Of a DNA stretch of 12,534 nt, positions 1 to 7,081 are shown piece after piece; position 1 is the first letter of the stretch, and every line of letters starts with the position of its first letter. This stretch comes from Spartobacteria bacterium UBA6821 (GTDB lineage Bacteria > Verrucomicrobiota > Verrucomicrobiia > Chthoniobacterales > UBA6821). Location of the stretch: positions 1 to 12,534 of the forward strand of contig DKEN01000117.1 in NCBI GenBank assembly GCA_002452515.1. The letters are read 5' to 3'. The position numbers and the translations under genes were made by a program. Below the pieces are notes generated by a model. It saw nothing but the letters and a program-made list of their open reading frames with translations, had not been told where the DNA came from and ran no database searches.

Positions 1-121
1 GAGATAAATCAAAATTGCTCTAGAAGAGGGAGATGACGAGAAGTATCATCCACCGCAACGAGTGTTTCCTTGCAGTTTTAACCCCTCACTTTCAATCAAG
101 GAGAAGGTTTGTGGTACAAGA

Positions 122-1396
122 TCACTGATGGGATTTGCTTTTCGCCAATTTCAACCTGCGGAAGGAGAACTTTTGCCGGGAAGCAATCACCAACGAGAGC
201 GCACCAAGGCCAAAGAGAATGTAGGTCGAGGGCTCTGGAACAGATTCCGCGTTTACAGCTGCTGTTGTAAATCCAAGGTTCGTATCTTGAAGATTGTAGA
301 GCACACTGTTGGTTAGAAAGACTGCTATTCCCAGAGTTCTTTCTGCAGACGAAACAGAGGTGGTGAGGTCTTGATCGGGGGTCGTCGTTGTTACTGACAA
401 AATCGAGGATCCATTCGTCGAAACAACAGAAAAGTTATTCCCGGGAATTATATGATCTGAATTTGAGTAGAAATTCGCGTAATCGTTGGTTGTATTAAGA
501 TTTCCTGTCCCGGTGTCGAGCAGAACGCTTGTGGAATTTGTGGTTAAATCATTAAGGCCGTTTACCGTGTTGGAGCCTGAGATTGTTTCATTCACATTCA
601 GCTCTTTTTCGTCAAAAGAGGCAGTGCCTGATCCGGGGAATACTAGGGCATTGGGATTTGTTGAAGGGTTGGCTGAAACGATATTCGTAAACTGATTGAT
701 GAGAGCACTATTCAATCCGACAGTTACCGTTGGATTTGATGAATTGAGCGAGACAATGTATCCAGTGGTTGTTATCTGCCCCAGAACACCGCCATACGTT
801 AAGTTCGTTGCAGTTCCTATGATGCCATTAGTTGTAGAACTGAGAAAGGTGCCCGCACCGAAAGTTCCCGCTAAAGTGTCGTAAATTGGCGCTCCGTTTG
901 TTTCAATACTTGGCCAGTAGTTAGTATCAACAGCGTTTGAGATCAGGTGATTGGATATGGCATTCACCAGGATTCCATTCGTGCTGCCAGCCGCTGTGGT
1001 TAAATTGGTGATAAATGAGTTTGTATCCAGGGTCGCATAAAAACTTACGGATGTATCGACAAGTGTCCCTTCGAATCCGTCTCCTGTTTCGTAACTATAT
1101 TGAAAATTTGTGGCTACTGGGGTGACTCCGGGAACAGGAGGTGAAAGATCGTAGGGACTGTTACCCACGACAGCCTCAAATACGCTCGATCCAGTATCAA
1201 AAAGATAGGGACGAGGCGCTCCGCCATTAACACCCACATCAATGGTATAGTCCGTTTGTACATATCCATTAGCATTGGTGAATTGAAATTCATGCAATGG
1301 TATCGAGTAGGGAGCAGATGTGTCCTGGGCGCGAATTCCCGCAATACCGATCAAACTTAAAACAATGAATGTTAAAGCACATTTTTGAGTTTTCAT
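122..1396 (-). CDS. PEP-CTERM-sorted, pepsin-like (family A1-type) aspartic protease, putative
   Basis: This is a secreted protein of about 424 residues. From the chosen start (ATG at 1396), residues 1-23 form a signal peptide with a KTQK n-region, a hydrophobic core and IRA before QD. The C-terminus is a PEP-CTERM signal: VPEP at 386-389, a membrane segment at about 391-405, then Arg/Lys-rich residues. Exosortase should recognise it and deliver the protein to the outer surface. The body carries pepsin landmarks in order: LFDTGSS with Asp67, a YSYETGDG flap at 100-107, NGIIG at 190-194 (the structural hydrophobic-Gly element), LLDTGTGN with Asp294, and LGIAVFLTN...LGF near 355-376, matching the pepsin C-terminal block. 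The protein is very rich in Asn and Thr. The visible motifs are direct evidence; protease activity is inferred. Two tandem retropepsin-like lobes are the alternative. A start at 1429 adds 11 residues and is possible; neither start has a clear RBS. No exosortase gene is in the window. Confidence 0.85.
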   Translation of the reverse strand: MKTQKCALTFIVLSLIGIAGIRAQDTSAPYSIPLHEFQFTNANGYVQTDYTIDVGVNGGAPRPYLFDTGSSVFEAVVGNSPYDLSPPVPGVTPVATNFQYSYETGDGFEGTLVDTSVSFYATLDTNSFITNLTTAAGSTNGILVNAISNHLISNAVDTNYWPSIETNGAPIYDTLAGTFGAGTFLSSTTNGIIGTATNLTYGGVLGQITTTGYIVSLNSSNPTVTVGLNSALINQFTNIVSANPSTNPNALVFPGSGTASFDEKELNVNETISGSNTVNGLNDLTTNSTSVLLDTGTGNLNTTNDYANFYSNSDHIIPGNNFSVVSTNGSSILSVTTTTPDQDLTTSVSSAERTLGIAVFLTNSVLYNLQDTNLGFTTAAVNAESVPEPSTYILFGLGALSLVIASRQKFSFRRLKLAKSKSHQ

Positions 1397-1433
1397 AAGT
1401 TTTCGATTGCGGATTTTTCCGGTCGGCATGTGT

Positions 1434-1661
1434 TTAAGTTGTCTGAGAGGTGGTATGCAATATCAAATCAATGGAAGCGTCGCTCGCCACCACTGAGTCC
1501 TCGGAGGTGCTGAGCTGAATGTTCAAGTGGGAACACATCCCCCAGCGCTCAACGCCAAGTTCCACAGGCAGGAAGCCGGGATCGTCTCGCGCGCACAGGA
1601 CTACCCGGAGCTGTGACCATTTCCACGAACATGGCCCGTCGTGGAATCTGATTCTTGCCAA
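1434..1661 (-). CDS. doubtful small ORF, hypothetical protein (75 codons)
   Basis: This uninterrupted ATG-to-TAA frame lies between two divergent genes. Its stop is 4 nt from the longer possible start of the PEP-CTERM gene. Codon choice is not obviously random, with GC-rich third positions over the middle part, but I recognise no domain, signal peptide or membrane segment, and no RBS precedes the start. If it were real, almost no room (about 33 bp) would remain for the promoter of the divergent transporter, which argues against it. It could be a gene remnant or chance. I report it only because it fills an otherwise geneless gap. Confidence 0.18.
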   Translation of the reverse strand: MARIRFHDGPCSWKWSQLRVVLCARDDPGFLPVELGVERWGMCSHLNIQLSTSEDSVVASDASIDLILHTTSQTT

Positions 1662-1694
1662 AGGGATGATGCCGATGTTCTCCTGTGCACCTTC

Positions 1695-2987
1695 ATGAAA
1701 AAGCAGGAAATCTCCTCTACAAACTCACCGGCGAGAATCCTGTTCGCCAGCCTCGCCGGGACAGCGATCGAGTTCTTCGATTTCTACATCTATGCGACGG
1801 CCGCGGTACTCGTTTTTCCGAAGCTGTTTTTCCCCGCCTCGGAGCCCGCGGCGGCAACACTCGAATCACTTGCCACCTTTGCCCTTGCCTTCTTTGCCCG
1901 CCCTGTAGGCTCGGCCATTTTCGGCCATTTTGGCGACAGGATCGGACGCAAAGCCACCCTCGTGGCTGCGCTGCTTACCATGGGACTCTCGACAGTCGCC
2001 GTCGGTCTCCTGCCGACCTACGCCGCCATAGGGATTGCGGCGCCCATTCTTCTCGCCCTCTGTCGCCTCGGACAGGGACTGGGGCTCGGTGGAGAGTGGG
2101 GAGGAGCCATCCTGCTGGCCACGGAAAACGCACCGCCCGGCAAGCGTGCCAGATACGGGATGTTCCCCCAGTTCGGAGCCCCGGTGGGATTCCTCCTCTC
2201 TGGAGGGTTGTTTCTGTACCTATCCGTTCATCTCAGCAATGAACAGTTCCTCTCCTTCGGGTGGAGAATTCCCTTCCTCGCTAGCAGTGTGCTTGTGCTG
2301 ATCGGTCTCTATGTTCGGCTGAAAATCACGGAGACGCCGGCTTTCCTCCAAGTGATCGCCCAACAGAAGCGCGTCGAGATTCCCCTCGTCACCCTCTTCA
2401 AGGAGCACTCGCGGGCCCTCGTTCTAGGAACTCTCCTTGCCGTGGCAACCTTTGTGCTCTTTTACCTGCTGACGGTCTTCTGCCTTTCCTGGGGAGTCAC
2501 TCATCTCGGCTATCATCGCAATGAATTCCTGGTGATCCAGCTTGTGGGTGTGCTTTTCTTCGCGGGCACCATCCCCTTGTCAGCAAGTCTTGCGGATCGA
2601 CTGGGACGCCGGAAAATCATGATCGCTGCCTCGCTCTTCATCATTCTTTTTGGATTCGCTCTGGGTCCTCTTTTAAGTGCGGGAACATGGGGAGTTGTTG
2701 CGACCCTGATCATCGGTTTCTCCCTGATGGGGATGACCTATGGTCCACTTGGCACGCTCCTTTCCGAGCTCTACCCGACGGCTGTCAGATACACGGGATC
2801 CTCAACGAGCTTCAACATGGCGGGCATTGTGGGAGCCTCTCTCGCTCCCTATATCGCAACATCGCTTGCCTTGAACTTCGGCCTCCATGCCGTCGGCTAC
2901 TACCTCAGCGCCTCCGCACTGCTCAGCCTCGTCGCGGTCTATCTGACACACGAAACACAGCATCTTGACAGAGATTCCAAATCCTAG
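1695..2987 (+). CDS. MFS transporter, metabolite:H+ symporter (MHS) family
   Basis: This is a 12-helix inner-membrane proton symporter of about 430 residues, the usual length for the MHS branch of the major facilitator superfamily (relatives of ShiA, KgtP and ProP). Branch-specific motifs are all present. The first helix has AGTAIEFFDFYIY (21-33). Loop 2-3 has GHFGDRIGRK (77-86). Helix 4 has RLGQGLGLGGEWGG (124-137), followed by GWRIPF and RLKITETPAF (208-217). The second-half repeat has ASLADRLGRRK (297-307), then ELYPTAVRYTG (358-368). Likely substrates are small organic acids, osmolytes or aromatic acids; the sequence does not decide which. The ATG at 1695 starts a normal MHS N-terminus (MKKQE). 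The upstream GTG at 1641 would add 18 hydrophilic residues atypical for the family. There is no strong RBS. The gene stands alone, divergent from the PEP-CTERM gene. Confidence 0.93.
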   Translation: MKKQEISSTNSPARILFASLAGTAIEFFDFYIYATAAVLVFPKLFFPASEPAAATLESLATFALAFFARPVGSAIFGHFGDRIGRKATLVAALLTMGLSTVAVGLLPTYAAIGIAAPILLALCRLGQGLGLGGEWGGAILLATENAPPGKRARYGMFPQFGAPVGFLLSGGLFLYLSVHLSNEQFLSFGWRIPFLASSVLVLIGLYVRLKITETPAFLQVIAQQKRVEIPLVTLFKEHSRALVLGTLLAVATFVLFYLLTVFCLSWGVTHLGYHRNEFLVIQLVGVLFFAGTIPLSASLADRLGRRKIMIAASLFIILFGFALGPLLSAGTWGVVATLIIGFSLMGMTYGPLGTLLSELYPTAVRYTGSSTSFNMAGIVGASLAPYIATSLALNFGLHAVGYYLSASALLSLVAVYLTHETQHLDRDSKS

Positions 2988-3033
2988 ATCAAGTGCTTAA
3001 GGGTTTCAGAGAGCTGGGTGGTGAAGTAGGGGC

Positions 3034-3084
3034 GATGCAACAAATGTAGGAATAGGTTGCATCTGGGGTAGGGGAGGAGCCCCA
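3034..3084 (+). terminator. two adjacent dyads downstream of MHS transporter, possible terminator or structured RNA
   Basis: GATGCAAC (3034-3041) pairs perfectly with GTTGCATC (3056-3063) around a 14-nt loop. Immediately after, TGGGG (3064-3068) pairs with CCCCA (3080-3084). They start 46 nt after the transporter stop. There is no U-tract, so a Rho-independent terminator is not proven; an mRNA 3'-end stabiliser is equally possible. Confidence 0.3.
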
Positions 3085-3162
3085 TGACATCAACAATCGT
3101 TGCTCCTCATAGAAACTGAATGGATAGGCGCCTGTAGTCGAAAAGTAGTGGAAAAAGCGGAT

Positions 3163-3186
3163 TTTTGGTGCCCGTTTTGGTGTCCG
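3163..3186. repeat. 12-bp tandem direct repeat, two copies
   Basis: TTTTGGTGCCCG (3163-3174) is followed directly by TTTTGGTGTCCG (3175-3186), differing at one base. The unit is a multiple of three and leaves the minus-strand open frame intact. Confidence 0.7.
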
Positions 3187-3374
3187 TTTGTGATTGATGG
3201 AAGCAATACGCCAATAGGATTCTTGTAGATGGAAATCGGTATCGGTAGGGGGGTTATCTCGGATGATAGAGGTCGGATAGAACTGACCTTAGCTGATTTT
3301 TCTTCAATTTAACCAGATCTCTCCCTTGCCATGTGTTAAGCGAATGAATACTCATCGCAGAGATCATTCCCCCA

Positions 3375-4187
3375 ATGAACGAATATTCATCCCCCTCTTC
3401 CACAATTAACCTGCCACCAGTGGAATCGGCGGAACATCTTTCAAAGAAAGATGCTTTGGTGCGCATTGAAAAAGTTACCAAATCATTCGGACAAAAAATT
3501 GCCTTGAAGGATATCTCCTTCTCGGTTCCTTCGGGGCAGATTTGTGGTCTACTGGGCCCTAACGGCGCTGGAAAAACCACCTTGTTCAGACTCTTAATGG
3601 GGATTCTAAGGGCATCCAGAGGCCTGTTGCTGATCGATGGAAATGATGCCTTTGAGAAACGAGTGGATGTTAAAAGGCTGATAGGATTTCTCCCGGACGA
3701 ACCAGTTTTCTATTCGTATTTATCGGGAAGAGAAATTCTGGAGTTGAGTGCGGCGATGCATGGTCTGGATGTCGGCAGAACGATGATGCGTATTGCCCCC
3801 TTGATCGTGAAGCTTCGTCTGGCAGAGGATATTAACAACTACGCGGAGGATTATTCTCGCGGCATGAAAAAGAAGCTGGGACTGCTGCTCGCCATGCTTC
3901 ATGAACCAAAGCTGTTGATTCTGGATGAGCCGACAAACGGGCTGGATGTGGAATCGACTCACCTCTTCTACGATCTCATCAAGGAGGAGTCGCGATCAGG
4001 GAAGACGATTCTATTTTCCACTCACCTGATGGATCATGTGACGAAGCTGTGCTCTCACGCGATCATCATTAACGAAGGCGAGGTTGTCGCCAAAGGATCG
4101 TTGGATGAACTCAAATCCGAGTATGGCGCCTCATTGGATTTAGAGGAAATTTTCCTAAAATTGACTGCTCGTCCGTTGCAGTCATGA
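3375..4187 (+). CDS. ABC transporter ATP-binding protein (ABC-2 / NatA-like exporter ATPase)
   Basis: This is the nucleotide-binding subunit of an ABC-2-type exporter, 270 residues, cytoplasmic. Walker A is GPNGAGKTT (61-69), the signature region is YSRGMKKKLGL (160-170), Walker B is LLILDEP (180-186) and the switch His is in STH (H217). Where most ATPases have a Q-loop Gln it reads LPDEP (106-110), as in many ABC-2 exporter ATPases of the NatA/CcmA type. The core begins near residue 29, so the first 28 residues are an extra hydrophilic tail. A TTG/GTG start at 3456/3459, preceded by an AAGAAAG sequence, is a real alternative. The stop overlaps the next gene by ATGA, giving translational coupling with the permease-protease fusion, its obvious partner. 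The substrate is unknown. Confidence 0.93.
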   Translation: MNEYSSPSSTINLPPVESAEHLSKKDALVRIEKVTKSFGQKIALKDISFSVPSGQICGLLGPNGAGKTTLFRLLMGILRASRGLLLIDGNDAFEKRVDVKRLIGFLPDEPVFYSYLSGREILELSAAMHGLDVGRTMMRIAPLIVKLRLAEDINNYAEDYSRGMKKKLGLLLAMLHEPKLLILDEPTNGLDVESTHLFYDLIKEESRSGKTILFSTHLMDHVTKLCSHAIIINEGEVVAKGSLDELKSEYGASLDLEEIFLKLTARPLQS

Positions 4188-6754
4188 GTAGCACAGCGCC
4201 TAAGAATTCCTCGTTGCCATTCTGGCGCACTCTCGGGCTGCTTCTGGGGGCAAGTCGCAAGCGAGCTATTGGTCGTCAAAAGCGTCAAAAGGAATTACTC
4301 AACAATCGCGCGAGAAAGCAGACCCTTAATTGGTCACGGTTTGGGATTCTTTTGCCGATACTGCTGATGACATTTTTGAATGCCGTTGCTGCGTATGTGG
4401 TTAATAGCGCCGTGCTGGCAGGTGAACGCATGGAGGCTGAACGTAATGGGAAGATCGTGGTGAGCGATACCTTTCTTGATCAGGTTAAAAAGGCAGATGC
4501 CGCCGCTTCACACGCAAGGGAAAATCAATCGATCAACTATTACCATGAGGCATCGAATCTTTCTCAAGAAGTCGGAGGCACGGAAAAATCCATCGAGAGC
4601 TCGTTGAGGAGTTCCGTGGTTGCGCATGGAAGTCACGATCTTGTGTCGGAAAGATCGATTACACACAACCTCAGCGCACTTCCCAAGGCTGGCGTCTTTC
4701 CTGCAATGATGGGTTCTCTTGCCCTGTTGTGGTGGGTGGTGATGATCATCTTTCAAGGGGAGGGGCTTGAGCTTGATTTTCAACGGAGAAGACATCCCAT
4801 GTGGGAGTGGCTGTTCAGTCATCCCGTTACCCCTGGGGCGATCTTCATGGCAGAGATGCTCTCTCCGATAGCTGCCAATCCCATCTATTGGACTGCACCA
4901 ATCTTCGTTGGTTTTGTTTACGGGCTGATCTACGGCGGCGGCCTGGGAGTTGCTGCCGCAATCCTCATTGGGATTCCTATTTCCATAGCCGCTGCTTGTT
5001 TGGGGAAAGCCCTAGAGATAGGCGTGATCCTTCGTTTTGCCCCACGCTCACGGGGAGCGATCATGGGGATCATGAGTTGGCTTGGTTACGCCTCACTGAT
5101 GCTCTTTTTCATCGCTGGCATCACGATACACACAATGGCTCTTCCTGTAGGCAGGTTTCTTGAGCCGCTCGCTATCATTCCCTGGCCCTGGCTGGGATTA
5201 TTTCTTGGACAGTGGGGAGGATCATTTTCCTTTAAGGTAGGAATGCTGATCTGTTGGGCGGTTGCCGGGATCACGATCATCGGAGCTGTTTACTTCAGTA
5301 TCTGGGGAGCACAGCAAGGACTCAGTGGTAATTTCGGACATGCCGATTCAGCACCACCCTCGGAAAAAAATCATGAAACCCGTTTTGGAAAAGAGCCGCT
5401 CTACCGCAAGGAGCTCCTCTGGTTCATCAGAGATCGTAGTGCCATCGTTCAAACCATCCTGATCCCACTGACTGTTGCAGGCTATCAGGTGTTTAATCTG
5501 CGGGGCGTATTGAGTCATGCTCAGGGTGCCTGGAATTATCTCTGTGGTGTCGGCATCCTCTTTGGGACCTACTTCCTATGGGTATTGGGGCCAAAATCAC
5601 TTGCCTCCGAGGGGACTGCTCTCTGGATCTCACTGACATGGCCAAAGGGACTGGAGAGCCTGCTGAAAGCCAAGGCATGGCTTTGGTCGATGATCTCAAC
5701 AGGTATTGTGGCTTTGGTGCTTCTCTATGCTGTGTTTATCTTTCCCTCAGATAGTTGGAAAATTCTGTTGGTAGGAATTAGTTGGTTCTTCTTCGGGCAA
5801 AGCATGGCTCAGAAGAGCGTAACCTTAGTCCGGGTTCCTTCCTCCTCGGGCGAACAGGAGAAGATTCCTATGGGGCGCCAATGGGCAGCCTCACTTGGCA
5901 TGATGACATTCGCCATCGGTGTTTTAACCCAGCAATGGCATGTCGCAATCATGGGGATTGTTTACTCCTACATGACAGGCGCCGCAATGTGGCAAAATCT
6001 GCGGGCTCGACTGCCTTATCTCTACGATCCCTGGTCAGAAAGGCTTCCTTACCCTCCGACACTGATGCATGCGATGATCGGAATCAGCATTCTGGTTGAA
6101 GGGGGAGCTGTTATTAGCGCCATCGAACTAGGCATTTATGGACGAGAGAATTTTGCGATTGTGCTCCCGATTGTTTACGGACTTTGCGCTGTGATTGTTT
6201 CGGGGGCTTTAACCCATTTCCTGAGTGTGCGTGGGGTTTCAGCTCATGAAATCTGGTGCTGGCAGGATACTAGAGATTCAAAGGATCGCTCAAATTCCGT
6301 CTGGTGTGGTGACGGGGCTAGGGGGAGAGCATTTATTTTCGCTTTGGTTTCGGGGTCAGTAGGAGGTGTGCTGCTTGGTCTACTTGCTCGCGGATACATC
6401 GCCGGGCTACTCCATTTTCCATCGATTGCCGAAATCATCCACAAGGCACAGGTGGAAATGGGTAACTACCCAAATCTAAAAATCTCTTACACCATTGTTG
6501 CCGTATTATTGGCACCCTTTGCAGAAGAATATCTTTTCCGAGGACTCCTTTTCAGGGCTTTGGATCGAGAGTGGGGTGGTTGGCATGCAATTCTTGGAAG
6601 TGCTGCATTTTTTGCAATTTATCATCCCTTGATCTCCTGGCTGCCAGTCTTTCTTGTGGGGGTGTCCAATGCGCTTCTCTTTAAGAAAACAGGGCGCCTT
6701 GCCCCAGCGGTCCTTCTTCACATGGTTTATAACAGTGTGGTTCTGTGGGGCTGA
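4184..6754 (+). CDS. ABC-2 type permease fused to CPBP (CAAX protease-like) intramembrane protease
   Basis: This 856-residue polytopic membrane protein has about 20 predicted membrane segments. Residues 1-50 are basic and cytoplasmic. A first helix (54-75) is followed by a long hydrophilic loop (about 76-168, probably periplasmic). An ABC-2 permease body runs to about 680; the segment EGTALWISLTWPKGLESLL (476-494) is typical of these permeases. The last 140 residues are a CPBP domain with its conserved motifs complete: EEYLFR (E781, E782, R786), FAIYH (F810, H814) and HMVYN (H846, N850), as in CAAX prenyl-protease-like enzymes. The ATPase upstream (ATGA overlap) should power the permease half. 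From memory, similar permease/CPBP fusions are annotated in PVC bacteria. The coupling suggests that a transported peptide or lipoprotein is cleaved in the membrane, or that the CPBP part gives self-protection; both are inference. No substrate gene is adjacent. Confidence 0.9.
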   Translation: MSSTAPKNSSLPFWRTLGLLLGASRKRAIGRQKRQKELLNNRARKQTLNWSRFGILLPILLMTFLNAVAAYVVNSAVLAGERMEAERNGKIVVSDTFLDQVKKADAAASHARENQSINYYHEASNLSQEVGGTEKSIESSLRSSVVAHGSHDLVSERSITHNLSALPKAGVFPAMMGSLALLWWVVMIIFQGEGLELDFQRRRHPMWEWLFSHPVTPGAIFMAEMLSPIAANPIYWTAPIFVGFVYGLIYGGGLGVAAAILIGIPISIAAACLGKALEIGVILRFAPRSRGAIMGIMSWLGYASLMLFFIAGITIHTMALPVGRFLEPLAIIPWPWLGLFLGQWGGSFSFKVGMLICWAVAGITIIGAVYFSIWGAQQGLSGNFGHADSAPPSEKNHETRFGKEPLYRKELLWFIRDRSAIVQTILIPLTVAGYQVFNLRGVLSHAQGAWNYLCGVGILFGTYFLWVLGPKSLASEGTALWISLTWPKGLESLLKAKAWLWSMISTGIVALVLLYAVFIFPSDSWKILLVGISWFFFGQSMAQKSVTLVRVPSSSGEQEKIPMGRQWAASLGMMTFAIGVLTQQWHVAIMGIVYSYMTGAAMWQNLRARLPYLYDPWSERLPYPPTLMHAMIGISILVEGGAVISAIELGIYGRENFAIVLPIVYGLCAVIVSGALTHFLSVRGVSAHEIWCWQDTRDSKDRSNSVWCGDGARGRAFIFALVSGSVGGVLLGLLARGYIAGLLHFPSIAEIIHKAQVEMGNYPNLKISYTIVAVLLAPFAEEYLFRGLLFRALDREWGGWHAILGSAAFFAIYHPLISWLPVFLVGVSNALLFKKTGRLAPAVLLHMVYNSVVLWG

Positions 6755-6776
6755 CGCTCGGCGGTGTTCCTGGCTT

Positions 6777-6812
6777 GGAAGATTTGTTCGGACTCATCGC
6801 TGAAAATCTTCC
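6777..6812 (+). terminator. 9-bp dyad after the permease-protease gene, weak terminator candidate
   Basis: GGAAGATTT (6777-6785) is perfectly complementary to AAATCTTCC (6804-6812) around an 18-nt loop, starting 22 nt after the stop of the fusion gene. No U-run follows, so termination is only suggested by position. Confidence 0.3.
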
Positions 6813-6857
6813 CCAGGCTGATGCGTTTGCCGGTCTGGTTGTCGGTAATTACCCTCC

Positions 6858-6895
6858 ACGCGACACTCTACCGGAAACGTCGCCTCAAAAGAGAG
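6858..6895 (+). repeat. interspersed intergenic repeat, copy A
   Basis: This copy has the core GGAAACGTCGCCTCAAAAGA at 6873-6892, with one base changed from copy B. Weaker similarity extends left from ACGCGAC. It lies between the fusion gene and the GH30 gene. In the minus strand the core reads as codons for LSFEATFP. Confidence 0.7.
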
Positions 6896-7081
6896 GGTGG
6901 GAGACGCGGGTAAGGTGTTCCTTCAATAACAACAGGAGATCGAGTGATAGCTCACCTCATCTCGGCACCACTCCGCTGAGGCGGCTGGTACGCTGGAGTT
7001 GGACAAAACAAGAGCAAGCAATTAGAACTCAATACATCCCCCATGAGTTACCCTCCACATGGCCTCACATGGTCTCATTCG

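Larger units (their letters stand above)
2989..3288 (-). pseudogene. stop-free 99-codon minus-strand frame without start codon, possible gene remnant
   Basis: Reading the minus strand from just after a TAA (3291-3289) to a TGA (2991-2989) gives 99 sense codons with no stop and no early ATG. The only Met is deep inside. The translation includes FHLQESYWRIAS, KRTPKRAPK and RFFHYFSTTGAYPFSFYEEQ, rich in aromatic and charged residues. The KRTPKRAPK segment comes from the 12-bp tandem duplication. I recognise no family. It may be the 3' remnant of a decayed gene, part of an intergenic repeat family, or chance; a frame of this length has only about a 1 percent chance per frame. Confidence 0.22.
2988..3374. 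other. 387-bp intergenic region with hairpins, tandem repeat and a start-less open frame
   Basis: This gap lies between the MHS transporter and the ABC operon, both on the plus strand, and holds no convincing gene. It contains two adjacent dyads just after the transporter (3034-3084), a 12-bp tandem duplication (3163-3186), a long stop-free minus-strand frame (2989-3288) and a 15-bp imperfect direct repeat whose second copy overlaps the ABC start (3342-3356 and 3377-3391). The operon promoter should lie in its right half, but I see no convincing -35/-10 pair. Confidence 0.6.

Noticed and set aside
3120..3200. possible phage or island attachment site near the 12-bp tandem repeat
   Set aside because: No tRNA, integrase or second copy is in the window, so an attachment site cannot be supported.
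3254..3580. 108-codon minus-strand frame over the ABC ATPase start
   Set aside because: It is the familiar antisense shadow of a Walker A region (FPAPLGPSRPQI) and overlaps a convincing gene.
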